Assembly: GCA_038363925.1 (NCBI GenBank)
Contig: JAQQWL010000015.1
Coordinates: 2,170,001 to 2,234,000 of the forward strand
Length of the DNA: 64,000 nucleotides
DNA from: Apiospora phragmitis
Taxonomy: Eukaryota > Ascomycota > Sordariomycetes > Amphisphaeriales > Apiosporaceae
Direction of reading: 5' to 3'
Under the pieces are notes generated by a model that saw only the letters and a program-made list of their open reading frames with translations, did no database searches and was not told the DNA's origin. A program made the translations under genes and the position numbers. Below are positions 35,835 to 47,996 of this stretch, one piece after another (positions within the stretch are counted from its first letter, which is position 1; each line of letters opens with the position of its first letter).

Positions 35835-36999
35835 TTAATGGTAGCCGAAAACCGTAACTGTGCCCGACGTCCCTCCAACGCAAAACTGGTTGCCAAACCC
35901 ATCTTCCCTCCAGGCTAAACAGCTGATAATATTATTGCGCTCCTTCTCCTTTCCGTCCTTACCAATGAGTTTCTTTTTCGGCTCTGTGCCAGCCGGTCCC
36001 CAAGGGACTCGGATCTTGGTCTTGACCTCGCCCGTCATCACGTCCCAGACCCAGAGCCGGCCCTCGCCGTTCTGCCCGGGCGCCCCCGTCATCTCGTCGC
36101 CGGCCAGGACGTACTGCTCCTTGCCGCCGAGGATGGACTGCACCCGCAGCTCCGCGTTGCGCAGCGCCGGGTCCGCGTACGTCTGGAGGCAGCCGCCCGA
36201 GTCGCGGTCCATCAGTCGGACCTTGCTGTCGAGCGAGCCGACCAGCAGCGCCTGGCCGTCGCGCGTCGCGCTCAGGCTCGTCACGCCGTGCGCCGGGCTC
36301 ACGACGTCGGTCACGCACCGGCCCATGCGCACGTCGTAGCTGCGCACGCGGCCGTCGACGCTGCCGGCCACGATCTCGGGACCTCCTGAGGGGACCAGCA
36401 CCGACGTCACGGCGTCCTTGGCCTCGGCGAGGATCTGGACGGGCTTGTGCGACGACTGGTTGCGCGTGTCCCAGATCCGCACCGTCGCGTCCAGGCTGCC
36501 CGATATTATGAGGGAGGAGTCGTCGCCGCCGAAGCACACGCTGTTGATCCGCGCGCTGTGCGACGCGGCGTTGCCGCCGAAGCGCCGCAGCGTCTGGGCC
36601 GTCGCGACGTCCCACAGGAAGACGGAGCGGTCGCCGCCGCCTGAGACGAAGCGCGCGTTGTCGTGCGAGACGCGCAGGGAGAGGACCTCGTATCCGTGCG
36701 CCGCGTAGGTCTGGATCAGGCGGCCTTGGGGCACTTCCGCGGGGGCGGACTTGGGTCCTGTTATGTAAGAGGTAGAAGAAGAGTTGTTTGTAGATGCTGG
36801 GTTGTACAGCCTGATGGTCCGGTCTGAGGAGCCGGTCAGGATGTAGGTCCCTGGTGAGGCGGAGTAGCTCACGGCATTGACAGGGCCTGTTGTTACTTAT
36901 TAGTATATGCATATCATCTAAAAAACGCTTAGAATATAGGAGGGCAGACTTACCATTTGAGCCCAAAAGGTGGGCTATAGGCTTGTCCGGGAAAGCCAT
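35835..36999 (-). CDS. WD40 protein WDR83/MORG1 homologue
   Basis: Seven-bladed WD40 propeller related to WDR83/MORG1, a scaffold in MAPK signalling and a component of activated spliceosomes. Exon 1 (36954-36999) is MAFPDKPIAHLLGSNG. After a 67-bp intron (36887-36953) exon 2 (35835-36886) continues PVNAVSYSASPGTYILTGS. The repeats carry clear GH/WD signatures: SDRTIRLYNP, HGYEVLSLRVSHDNARFVSG, GDRSVFLWDV, SLDATVRIWDT, EIVAGSVDGRVRSYDVRMG, SLDSKVRLMD, GRLWVWDV. The phrases HGYEVL and AGSVDGRVR.YD.R.G are diagnostic of this family rather than other WD40 proteins. It totals 365 residues with no indel. It is longer than the animal protein through insertions after the first blade and before the last. 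It is convergent with the mannosyltransferase, and divergent from PET127 with a 500-bp shared promoter. Confidence 0.9.
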
Positions 37000-37499
37000 G
37001 ATTGTGTGAACAGTGCTGTTTTCATAGGCAAACTCATTCTGAGATGGTTACATATAGAAGTCCAAGCATTCCAAATAGGCCCCTCAATGCCACAATAGAT
37101 ATGTTGTCACCAGTTACTACTGGAAAGACGAAGTATATAATCAGTTGCCCTTGCAGTACCCTTGGAAGTATAGGTTGTGTAGGTAGGTACTGTAAGAAGG
37201 TTGAGTGACTGTAAGGGTTAGAAGGATTTGATTGGCCAGTGATTCAATACAGCCAACAGGCGCTGCTAGCTGGGAATGGATTAGCGTTGACGTACTAGAA
37301 AATACCGAACCGGGGTCTTGCTTTTTCAATTATCTTATCCTCCAACCCATTAAAAATTTATTTGAAGGTGCAAGTTACCGGCGCGATAACTCTCAACTCC
37401 AAACTTGGAAAACAGTCATTTGGTGCTGATTTGATCTTACGGAGGTCTTCAATGTGTCTTTTTTCCTCGCAGGCAGTCCATCCCTAACAGGCTGTTCCA
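37000..37499. other. Divergent promoter between WDR83 and PET127
   Basis: Five hundred bases with the leaders of both genes. No TATA element or other motif could be assigned with confidence. Confidence 0.5.
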
Positions 37500-40400
37500 A
37501 TGCTCCCACTAGCAAGCCTGGCCGCACGCCGCTTAAGAACCCATCACATCTGTGCAACATGCCGCATCGCATCTCGTAACCGCGGTGCCGCATTTGCGAG
37601 CCCTGCCCTGCACCTCCAGTATGGCCACCCCAGATACTTCTCGGCCACTTTGGTTCGAGCCGACGACAATTCCGAGCCCAGTGAAACTACCACCGAGTCG
37701 GAACCGGCTTCCCCGCAGCTGAAAAAGAAGAAGAAGAAGAGGCAGCAGCCCTCCCCGCCTGCCCCGCAACAAAAGAAACCGCCGAAGGCGAGCAAGCCGT
37801 CCGACGGGACCGAGACGGTCCCTGCTAAACCTGCTCCCAAGAAGAAGAAGCAGGAGGGTACGGCGCGGGACCTGAAGGTCCTGCAGGGCGCTTTGGCGGC
37901 GCTGAAGAATGTTCTCGACGCCCAGAACATCGACTTGACCGGGGCGGCCAAGTCGGAACGGAAGCGCGAAGGCAAGGCTCCCGGCAAAGAAGCGGATGGT
38001 GCAGCGGAGAAACAGCTGGCTTCCGGCTCTCTCAATGCGCAACAACCGAAGAAGAAGGAGAAGAAGAAGTCAGCCGGCGAGAGTGGGCCAGCTCGCCTGA
38101 CTCCAAGACACTTGAAAGCATTACGCCGGGCTCTCGCATCACACCCATCAGCAGCTCCATCGGAGACTGGTGCCGAGGACACGAAGAAGGCACAAGACGC
38201 GGCCACCGCAGTTGACAAGAAACCCAAGGCTCCGTCCGTCTTTATCAGGAAAACCAAATCAGCAGGGCCTGCTTTGCGGGGGGGGGCTATTTTTCGCAAA
38301 ACCAGTCCAAAGGCCGAGCCACCCTCGCAGGGGAAGCGTTCTACAGCCCTTAATAACCCCCTTAATGCGACACCTCCCTGGATGTTGACATCACAGGCCG
38401 AATCTGCTGGAACCGATATCACCGAAGCCACATCAGAAGAATCAACAATTAAAAAACCAGTCAAGAAACCCCTTGAAAAAGCTGATATCAAGATCGAAAA
38501 CATCTATTCTGAAAATCTGCATCTTGTGCCCATCGAGAAAAAGCAACCGCCGGTACCACCTGTCTCGTACGGCTTGGACAGAGTATTGTTCAACCCGGGC
38601 GTATACCACCTTCAAGATCCACGGTCAAGGGTTTACAACTTTGATCCTTACCTGTCCAAGATTATGCCAATCCAGGAGTTCGACTTCAACGCCCTCAAGC
38701 AGTACATCACATCCTCCAAGGACGAGACCTTGATTAACATTGCACGTGAGAACAACAAACGCTACACTGGTTCGACTTCTAGCATGACGGCAATGTTGGC
38801 TCACTTCCACTATCTCCTGTCGTCCTGGAGAGAGATCAATCCTGCCATCTTGTCAAAAAGCTTCAATACTCCTTCGAATCATTTCACCAAAATTCTGACG
38901 AGTCCTGCGGCTATTTTCCTCCATTGGAAAGATGGCGTGTACGCCATTGACGCCGACAAGGAATTCGACACGGCAAACATCCTGAGCATGCTTGGGAAAT
39001 CCATGGAGAAGCTCTTGACCCTCTCGAAAGAAGACTACGAGCGCTACCGGACGATCAACTCCGACCAGATTTCGGAAGAGGAGCGCAACGCCGACGAGGC
39101 CTATCATTACACGGGCCTGGGAGATTTCATGATGCGATCTCAGCTGGATGCTCACGACCCCAGAGTCCCCGGCACTGGCATGTTTGACCTCAAGACGAGG
39201 GCGGTTATCTCTATCCGCATGGACGCCGAGGGTTTCCATAAAGGCCTTGGCTACGAGATCCGTAATCGATTCGGCGATTGGCAGTCGTTCGAGAGAGAGT
39301 ATTACGACATGATACGGTCCGCGTTCTTGAAGTACTCCCTGCAGGTGCGTATGGGTCGTATGGATGGAATCTTTGTTGCCTTCCACAATACGCAGAGGAT
39401 ATTCGGCTTCCAGTATATCCCATTGCCCGAGATGGATTTGTCACTACATGGAACCAGTGATACCACTTTGGGGAGATACGGAGTTCAAGCTCAGTCTGGG
39501 GCTGTTGAACGATATTATGGACCGGGCCAGCAAGAAGTTCCCTGAACAGTCGTTGCGGCTTCACTTTGAAACGCGGCCGTCTGTAGTCGCCCCCTTTATG
39601 TACATTTTCGCCAAGCCAGTCGAAAACCACGAAATCAAGGAGGTCCAGGAGGCGAACAAAGCCAAGATCGAAGAGTTCGAGAGAAAGGTGCTTGGTCTGG
39701 GTCCTGCCGACGTGGGCACAACCTCCACTCCGGATAATGAAGACCCCGTTGAAGACGATGGCCTCGAGGAAGACGATCTCGAGCAAGATGAGCTTGAAGA
39801 AGCGTTGGCTGAATCCAGCGAAACCCCTGTGATCAATGAGGTGCCTGATACAGCCATTTGGGAAGATGTGCGGTCTAAGGTCGAAGATGCCATGGAGGAT
39901 GACGAGCTTGGTGTCGCAGCTGTCCGAGAAGCCATTGAAGATGCCCTCGAGCAGAGCGGCTTACTTGGCAGCCAATCGCCAGAGGACACGCGCAGCTACG
40001 TCGATTCGCTCCTCCACGCTTTGTCGCCCGATGCTTCACCAGAACAGACTGAAGGTGTTCTTGCTGATCGCGACGATGCGGTGGACTGCCAAGACCACGT
40101 AGAAGAGCAATCTACATCCGAAGACGTTGCCGAAGCTGAGGGGTCCGACGAGAGCCACATGCCTTCCGCGGTGCATGACGAGAATGCACCAGAGGTAGAC
40201 ACCCTGACCGAGGAGAAGCCAGTCAAGACAACGGACACTGCCGAGGGCGGCGACAAAGACAGCTTCGCTCAGGAGTCTCGGGGAGATGCGGATGCTGAGT
40301 CGGATGTATCATTCCATGAGGCTACGTCTGATCCCAGCGTCTCTATCCCGATTATCGAGACTAGCTCGCCCAGTAAGCAGGAACCTCAGTCCGAGGAAGC

Positions 40401-41529
40401 AGTTGCTCCTGAAGAGGACCAACGCGACGACAGAGACGACAGCGTGGCCAGAGAGCCTGTTTCAGAAGAGTCCATTTCTGCTGCCGAGCTAGAAGCTGCC
40501 GGTCTGAATCCTGACCAGCAAGAGAAGGTAGAAGAGTTGAAGGCATTGTCGGGCACTTCTAGCCTGTCCAACCTGAAGGATCTGATTGTCCGCATGGCTC
40601 AGAACATTGACGAAAGAGAAGTGTCTGAAAGGGACATGGATGATGAGGATGACTCGAAGCTGTGGGAGTTTGAGCGTGTCCTGGGCAAAATGATGGCAGA
40701 TTCCAAAGCAGCTTCATCCTCTCCCACACAGGCTACTGATGTCGAAGATGGACTCAAGGAGTCGAGCGATGCTGCCACCGAGCCATCTGCGCTGACTGCG
40801 GAACCGCAGGCTGGCGGGACTGACGAAAACGCATTTGTTCACAGGGGACCGCTTCTCGGCATGGTCCTGACGGTTCGCAACCGGGTGAACGGCAGCTACG
40901 TGGAACGGCCCGAAGACCTCGACCCGTCGGACAAGTGGGACATTGAGTACAACATCCAGGAGATGCCCGAGGGCCGCGCCTGGAACTTGTACGAGAAACT
41001 GATGAACCGACGCAAAAAGGCGCTCCAGCACGAGGGAGACCGGGATGCGGCGTGGTACGAAATGTTCCAGGGGTCGCTGGAGAAGCACACCAAGGCCGGA
41101 CGGAAGTTCCGGGAGGAGGAGGATATTCGCGCCCGGCAGCGGCCCGTCCACGTCGTGGGCGAGACGGAAGCCCGGACCTACGAAGACACATTTGGAGCCG
41201 ACGCACCTGAAGAGGCCCCCGAGACCACTGAAGCTGACGAGGTCCCTGAGGCCCCCGAGGCTAACGAGGCGGAGGACAAGAAAAAAAGAAGATTGAGAGG
41301 ATTTCGCCTTTGTCTTTTCAAATGTAAAGTTATGTACACTATTGGGCGAGACTCAAGCCCATCCCCATCACCACCACCACCATGGATCGCATATAATGTA
41401 CGCGTCGGGCATGTAGCTGTATGTGTTAGAAGACTTACGAAGAGGCGCATTTGGTTAGAGATATTTATACATCTTCCCTGGTGGGCCGGAAAGGGGGCGA
41501 CGACACAAACCCGCAACCTCACTCTGTAA
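37500..41529 (+). CDS. pet127: Mitochondrial PET127-like protein, one certain frameshift
   Basis: PET127 proteins act in mitochondrial RNA 5' processing and degradation. The N-terminus MLPLASLAARRLRTHHICAT is rich in Arg and Leu and ends near a RYFSAT motif, a good matrix presequence. A long Lys/Pro/Ala-rich disordered region follows (37650-38450). The conserved PET127 domain follows: PGVYHLQDPRSRVYNFDPYL, KRYTGSTSSMTAMLAHFHYL, HWKDGVYAIDADKEF, FDLKTRAVISIRMDAEG, RMGRMDGIFVAFHNT and PEMDLSLHGTS. At the G4 run 39470-39473 one base is missing; the next frame continues GDTEFKLSLGLLNDIMDRAS and FMYIFAKPVE. A long acidic tail follows. The end is uncertain. The open frame stops at 41529, but one extra A in the run at 41281-41287 would end it at 41327 after a lysine-rich terminus, and the sequence beyond looks like 3' UTR. 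Confidence 0.88.
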
Positions 41530-42001
41530 TATGGAAAATACCCAAACAAACATCTTAAATCTTAAAAAAAAAAAACGTATTGCTTATGTGTCGTATACAC
41601 GTCTTATTGAACCATCTTTGCTGTGGTGCCCGCTTTCGCTATCGTTCCCGGATCACTCTCTACTTTAGACGCTAATGGCCACCTCCATTTCTCTTGCAAG
41701 CCATGACGGCCATTTAATTTTATACTTCTTCACTTTTTCAATTTGTGTTGGTGCAAGTAGCAACGATATGATGGCTGCACTGGGTGCATTTGCTTTGGCC
41801 CTAGGCATCTTTGCATCGAGGAAGTGGGGGATCGTCATTGGTACGAGCTGATGCGTAATACGGGCTGAACCTAGGTTACCTCTTGGGATCGACGACCGCG
41901 GCCCCATCGGATTTTCCCTAGGTTGCGCTCGCGACTCAAATCGAATAAAGGAATCGTCGAACGAACCCGATACCGAAGCGGCCACAATTAGCCTTCAGTC
42001 A
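41530..42001. other. Intergenic between PET127 and the Zn2Cys6 gene
   Basis: About 470 bases with the PET127 3' UTR and the promoter of the next gene. An A-run at 41563-41574 is the only conspicuous feature. Confidence 0.5.
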
Positions 42002-43704
42002 ATGGAGGAATCACTAGATCAACAGCCTCGACCGCGGGGTCCTAGGCTTTATCATAAGAAGAGCAGGACGGGCTGCATACGTTGTGAGTACAGAGACCCG
42101 TGCCATCCGTCCATCCCTTCAATTCCTTTCCTTGCTGCATGTCGCAAACAAAGTGAGTGGTTGCCTGTCATACATGCAAGCTCCCTACTCCCTAGCTGTC
42201 TGCTCTGCCGCTCTCGACACAATGTTTCAACACCCATGCATGTGGAATATACGAACGTTGCAATACTAATGCAGGACCGTTTCCGGGACAGGCAAACAAC
42301 GGCGGGTAAAATGTGACGAAGGACACCCGACATGCGGCGGGTGCGCCAGGCACAGTGTCGAATGCCTCTACCCGCGCAAATCGCAACGCCCACGGCACCC
42401 TCGACCGTCTCACGCGCAAAGACCCGAGCAAGTGCCCAGAACAAAGCGAAAGCCGTCGGCTCCTCCTCCTCGATCACCACCGATAGTCCCGATGCAAGGG
42501 CTCCTCTCAAGACGCGCCTGGACGCCGGCGCGTCATCTCTGAGCCCGTCAGCGACCGTTACCGAAAGCTTGACGCCGGGGAGCCACAACGGCGGCGGCCG
42601 CGGCAGCCAGCAGCAATCGCCCAGCTCCGAGCCCAGTGACTTCGATTCCTCTGAGAACAGCAGCTACCACAGCGAGCTCCCCGAGTCGCGCGAGCGCCGC
42701 GTCTGGGAGCTGCGCCTGCTGCACAACAACCTGACCATGGGCCACCCCTTCAACGTGCCGCAGACGCCCGAGCTGACGCAGCTCTTCCAGATCGACGTGC
42801 CCAACATGGCGCTGCGCGACGGCTGGGACGTGCTGCTGTACGGCATCATGGCGCACTCGGCGCTGCACCTGTGGTGTGCGCAGCGCGCGACGTCCCCCGA
42901 GGAGCGCGACCGTTTGGCGTTGCTGCAGCAGACGTACAAGAGCGCGTTGCTGCGCGAGCAGGCGCGCGAGGTGGTCAACCTGACGTCGCGCAACGCCGAC
43001 GCGCTGTGCTTCTCGAGCTCAAGATCCTCGCGCACGCGCTCGCGCTCGTCCAGACGCTGCCCATGGACCCCTGGGAGCCGCCCGTCGAGTGGCTGCGCAT
43101 GGGCAAGGGGGCCGGCGCCGTCTTCAAGGCGGCGGCCGAGCTCATTGGCGACGAGGGCAACGAGGACGCCAAGATCATGACGTTCCTGAAGCACCCACCC
43201 GTCATGGTCGACCCCAGTACCACCATCGGCAGCGACCACAGCGCGCTGGACTGGCTGCTGGAGCACCCAGGAACTAGTGGTGGTGATACTGCTACTGCCG
43301 ACGACGAAGACGACTGGGTCACGGAGCTCGACGACCCGGGGGTGCGCCGGGTCTACGACGAGGCGCTGGGGTACACGTGCAGCGTGGCGCGGGCGATCGA
43401 GGCGGGCGAGCCCGAGGACTCAGTCAGCCGGCGCTTCGGCGGGTTCGCGGTGCTGGTGTCCAACCACTTCACGCAGTTCCTGATCGAGCGGCGGCCCCGG
43501 GCCATGGTGGTGCTGGCGCACTTCATGGCCCTCTGGCTCGACTACGCGCACATCTGGATCATCGGCCAGGCGGGGGAGCGCCAGGTCCGGGGCATCCAGA
43601 AGAGCCTGCCGCTGGCGTGGAGCAGCAAGCTCGACGGGCTGTTCGCGAGGCTTAACAGGGGGAAGGGGGGTGGGCCGTTTGTTGGGCGCGGGGCGGGGAT
43701 GTGA
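42002..43704 (+). CDS. Zn2Cys6 transcription factor, two frameshifts
   Basis: Fungal binuclear zinc-cluster regulator. Exon 1 (42002-42083) encodes MEESLDQQPRPRGPRLYHKK and ends RTGCIR. A 208-bp intron (42084-42291) splits the third codon of the cluster motif. Exon 2 (42292-43704) completes it as CIRCKQRRVKCDEGHPTCGG and CARHSVECLYP, the full C-x2-C-x6-C-x6-C-x2-C-x6-C pattern. A Ser/Pro-rich linker and a helical fungal_trans-like region follow (RRVWELRLLHNNLTMGHPFN, VLLYGIMAHSALHLW, HFMALWLDYAHIWII). One C is missing in the C3 run 42389-42391 (CLYPRKSQRP to TAPSTVSRAK). Another is missing near 43018 (DALCFSS to LKILAHALAL). Restoring both gives 498 residues. The domain layout resembles the sterol-uptake (Upc2-like) group of short C6 regulators, but target genes are unknown. 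Confidence 0.85.
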
Positions 43705-44677
43705 GGGGGGTTGGTTGGGGAAGGGAAGGAGGTGTGTTATCATATACTCGAAGCGAATTTATATCTTAAGACGACGTAATGTCTTGTGTGTATAAGTGTA
43801 GGTAATCGTAGTGTCTTAGTTTCAAAGGCCACTGTGGAACAGGTTGCTGTAGATAGAAATGGGAAGGCGTTTTGGGGACACCGAGTGAGGGGTGCCGATT
43901 CGAGCGACCAAGGATACGGATATCATGGTGTGAGGGTATAATACACGGCTTGTCAGACTAGAAATGGAACCATAATTTCGAAGTGCACTTGCTTTTGACT
44001 TGTCGAGGATCTGAAAAGGGGTCCTACGGCGGACCGTCACAACAGTGATGTTCGTCAGAATCGCCGGGTAAAACATACGAGCTACCCCTATTCATGGCTT
44101 CATAAGAGTTCAACATACTCAAGGTACCCCGCCTCCTCAACATCTACTTGAGAGGATTCAGTGTAGTGCTAAACGGGTAGCCTCTGCTGCTGAAGGGAGC
44201 CCCCGTATGCATCGCGTCGTTTGCCACCGTCGGCCACGACCCGACCTTCTCGGTCCTCCGCCACATGGTCGAGATGAGCAAGATGGGTACCGGAACAGAC
44301 TTCTACTCTGCTGTGGAGATTGTTGGTGATTCATGGAAAATTGATCGTCAAGGCTGGGACAGCGCCTGCGAATGCCAACTACATACATAGCAACATCCCA
44401 ATTGATGCAACAGTAGCCCCCAGTACTGTCTCCCTTGTGACGTGCTATGACAGCCACAATAGACGACACTGCCGCTTATCACACACAATACCACATGTTC
44501 ATAGATAAAAAAAATCCGAAAATAATGCGAAATCATTGTGATAAAACTCCTATGCCAGACGAAGAGACCATGCAATGGATATTTACAAAGCCGCCGCCTC
44601 TTTGAAAACTTCCCAAACCAAAATGATATGCTAATCAGAGATCTCAATGCCAAATCATGAACCACCAACGCCAACCC
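43705..44677. other. Intergenic between convergent genes
   Basis: About 970 bases between the Zn2Cys6 gene (+) and the secreted repeat-protein gene (-). It should hold both 3' UTRs. Short frames show no domain. Confidence 0.45.
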
Positions 44678-45076
44678 TTAGTCGTACTTCTCAGGACTCC
44701 ACTTGCCATCATCGTAGCCCGTGTTGCCACCCTCATACTTCTCCGGGAGCCCACGCCCCATCATCGGCCCGCTTGCCCTCGGGGTGGTGGTACTGGCCAT
44801 CGTCAATCCCAGTGTTGCCGCCCTCATACTTGCCCGGCGCCCACTTGCCGTCGTCCACACCAGTCTTGCCACCCTCGTACTTGCCGGGTACCAGGACCCG
44901 TCGTCGTCTTCCCTCTTGGTTGTGGTAGTAGTAGTAGCGGGGTGGTACTGGCCGTCGTCGTAGCCCGTGCTGCCGCCCTCGTACTTGCCCGGGTACCACG
45001 AGCCGTCATTGGCCGGCTTCGCGGTGGGTAGGGCCAGCGCGGTGGTGGCGAGGGCGAGGATGGTGGTGAAATGCAT
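44678..45076 (-). CDS. Secreted tandem-repeat protein with Kex2-type sites (132 residues), two compensating frameshifts
   Basis: MHFTTILALATTALALPTA is a clear signal peptide. The mature part is built from units that start DDG and mostly read DDGxWxPGKYEGGxTGx. Seven such starts occur when the frame is followed through the indels, including DGSWYPGKYEGGSTGY, DDGKWAPGKYEGGNTGI and DDGKWSPEKYD. Lys-Arg dipeptides sit in TTTTTTKRED and PEGKRADDG and would be cut by Kex2, releasing three repeat-bearing peptides of about 30-50 residues. Two indels shift the middle third. At 44884-44885 the DNA reads TTGCCGGGTA where the sister repeat at 44986-44995 has TTGCCCGGGTA; an extra C at 44742-44743 restores the frame. 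The protein has no cysteines, so it is not a classical effector fold. I do not recognise a named family. Confidence 0.75.
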   Translation of the reverse strand: MHFTTILALATTALALPTAKPANDGSWYPGKYEGGSTGYDDGQYHPATTTTTTKREDDDGSWYPASTRVARLVWTTASGRRASMRAATLGLTMASTTTPRASGPMMGRGLPEKYEGGNTGYDDGKWSPEKYD

Positions 45077-47996
45077 GGTGAGGTTGATGTAAGATACTGA
45101 AATGGAGATGATGATTGACTGGGTTGCGATTAAGGGTAATTATGAGCTTTCTGGCCTGGGCTGGCAAAGTAGCGAGAGTTGCTTGGGTGATGATGGTGCT
45201 GTTAGATAGGGAACTTCATCTCTCTGATCCGGGGCATCTACCCCCTTAATATGTCTTCCATCTCTCCCGTATATCACCGCGAGTTACTATATCGAGTCCC
45301 AGCGATCGAGGCTGTGTCCTCGGGGTTTCCGTTCTTACATCGGACCTCAACATGCTGCTGTCGATGAGGCTTGCATTGTATTGCACCCGCACGCAGCCTC
45401 GAGCTTTACGAGGCCGTGGCTTAGAGGCGACGTCAAGTAACCTGTATGCTAACAGGATGATGGTGGTAGGCTGATGATCCGGCTAGCAGTTAGACCTGCA
45501 GCTTCTAGGGCTGACGTCTCGGAGGGCTGTGTCGATCAGCCGAGGAGCCGGAGTGCTTTATGGGGTAGAATTACCGGCGGAAGTCTCTCTGTCAGCACCC
45601 ATCATCCTCATTGCATTGAATTCGGCATCCGACTCTCTGGTATCTTCAGTTTAGAACTCTGATGCTGCGGAGAAAGAGCTGCATCTGCCACAGAGTGAAA
45701 CAATGCGAACCGTCAAGACAGTCTGTACCCTGTCCAACTGTGACCTAGGACTGAAGAGAAGAACTGTTGGCGGAGTATCACAAAGTCCGAGAACTGGAAC
45801 ACCTTCTATTCTGGAAGCAGCCTTTTTAGAACTCAGACACTATTGCAACATGCGTGTCGCTCCAAGAGCGGGGCATTTGCTTGCCGATGCTCAAAAATAG
45901 GGTGGTGATGTGTCCTCCCAGCTGAACGGGTGGCTGCAAACGCCATTGGCCTCGCACCACATGCGGGCAACAACTCCACATCTTCGCGGCTGAGATTCTC
46001 GGCCGTCAGCGGGGGCACTGTTAATGGGTCTGTTGGCCTGATTTACGAACCTCGTTAATGGCGTTGAATAGCATAGAATGTTGGTTAATTGGGGTGTGCG
46101 CTGGGCGATGTTCAATATACGAGCACTTGGCGTAAGCCCTTGAATCGTCTAGCCCGAGCAACTGGCCATTTGCTGGTTGGTGAGGGTCGTTGTTTTTGGG
46201 TGGTGGTGGTGGTAGTGCCGGGTCAGCAGAAGTCGTAACGTCCCATCCCGATGACACGGATGAGATAATCACGGCTTACGCTATCTGGGAAAAACAACCT
46301 GGCCGCAATTAACTGTCCTCCTACCCCTCACCCCTACAGGTCCCCTCTACTAAGTCAGCGAGGCTGCCCGCACACCAGACTCCTTCGCGAAGAGCGCACT
46401 TCAGCGCTGACATCCTCATCAGTACCGACAGGAGCCCGTCTCAGGTCAGAAGGCGGCGGGAGAAGGCGCCTTGGAGATACGTACTGTGCTCTCCGGCTGT
46501 GCGCACTGAGCCGCACGTCGTTGACTTCCAACGGCACTCCAATGACAGGTGACTGAACCAACAAGGTATAATTACGGGAAGGTTACCAGGTCTTTGGGAC
46601 TCATCCGTTTTTGTTGGTCGGTTGGCTTTTGTATTGAAGCGGAGTTTCTTAAAACAGAACATGTCATCTAAATATAACGTTGCTTAATTCAACATAGGCT
46701 GCTACCGCCCAAATTTGGATATGACGAATGGTTTTACCCCTTTCCCCCTAATGGCCTTGTAGGTAATCATTATGAAACGAGGCCAAGATTGAGTAGAACC
46801 GACCTGCATACATTCACGCAAAATTCGAGTATCTGACAATCATACTAGGTAATTACATTGTAATGATATTCAACCCGTCGACTAGTAAGGACTCTGGTAG
46901 TTGAGCTGTAGTTGAAGTGGACAGACAGTAGGGGATCTGTCATTCAAGTATATATGCATGTATATGCATTATGTGAAATTTAACATTTGGGGCTCGCCGT
47001 TGGTGGGTATGAGACAAGTCCGCTACAGTTACCCCGTATACTGTTGGTCCATGTACATATAATACGTCCTTGCGCGCTCCCTCTGCTTTTCTTTCCCGTT
47101 TCACTTCCTCCCGCCGCGTCTACTTCCGTAACCTGTTCCTCAGTTCTGACGGTGTGCCATCCGGAGCCCCGGAGCTGTTAAGGGTCCCGGTGTGGTGGTA
47201 TTATCCCAGGCCTCTGTTCGCTCAGCTAGCGACGTTTTGAGACTCATACCTCGTATACTGCTTGATCATCCAATGTATTGCATAATTCTATCCTTTTGAG
47301 CGGAAAACAGAATTTGCAACATGGAATTGCTATCTGCATTAATCATAATTTCAGATATATTTAGATAGTGGAAGCATACTTCGTTGGGAATATCTGCTCT
47401 ACCAACGCCATTATTTTTCAAAGTATTCTGTCGTTTCCATTACACAGACCGTAATTGGCGTTGAAGGGAGTAGTGAAATGTATAGGTTCTATACTACTTG
47501 GTCTGCAACTGCGCAAAATTCACTAAACCCTAAACGCACTGGCTAATTATCATAGACTTGACTCGAGACAATATCAGTCGCTGATTCCGGAAGCGGAGTT
47601 TTGAAGATATTCAAGTGGCTCTTTGTTACGAATTCGGCCACAATGGGGAGAGCCCGTATCGGTGGTAACGGCTAGGGTGGCATGAGCGCCCCTTTGTGCT
47701 CGTGACATCCAGTCTCAACGAAGAGCAGCAGACAATGCCCGACAGGTTGTGCCTGTCGCCTGGTAATAGGGGGGAATTCAAAATCTTCCCGGGTTGCTCC
47801 TCTTCGACCAGAAGATCACTCCAAGCTGCTCACTCCCACCTGTGCACGGAGAGGGTTGATCCATCGGCTATACCTCCGAACAACGACGACCCCCACCCCT
47901 GAGATTGGGTTTCCTTCATCCGCCATCGTAGCGCACTTGTCTCCCAGCAGTACCGAAACTACAGCTTCTTTTGGCAGGGTTTTAGCGACAGTGAAC
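45077..47996. other. Intergenic region of 2.9 kb
   Basis: Contains the promoter of the secreted repeat gene at its left end and of the next gene at its right end. Frames up to 94 codons occur, but none has a recognisable domain, a signal peptide with good context, or splice partners. A GGT microsatellite lies at about 46198-46212. I see no RNA gene. Confidence 0.4.

Noticed and set aside
35959..36999. A 346-codon frame overlapping WDR83 in another phase
   Set aside because: It is Arg/Ala/Gly-rich shadow translation; the WD40 frame has clear blade motifs and correct splicing.
37544..38503. A 319-codon antisense frame over PET127
   Set aside because: It mirrors the Lys-rich codons of PET127 (AAG read as CTT) and gives Phe/Leu runs without domain structure.
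44678..45076. A dikaritin-type RiPP gene cluster around the repeat precursor
   Set aside because: No UstYa/DUF3328 oxidase, tyrosinase or methyltransferase gene lies within 13 kb on either side in the window. The precursor architecture alone is not enough.
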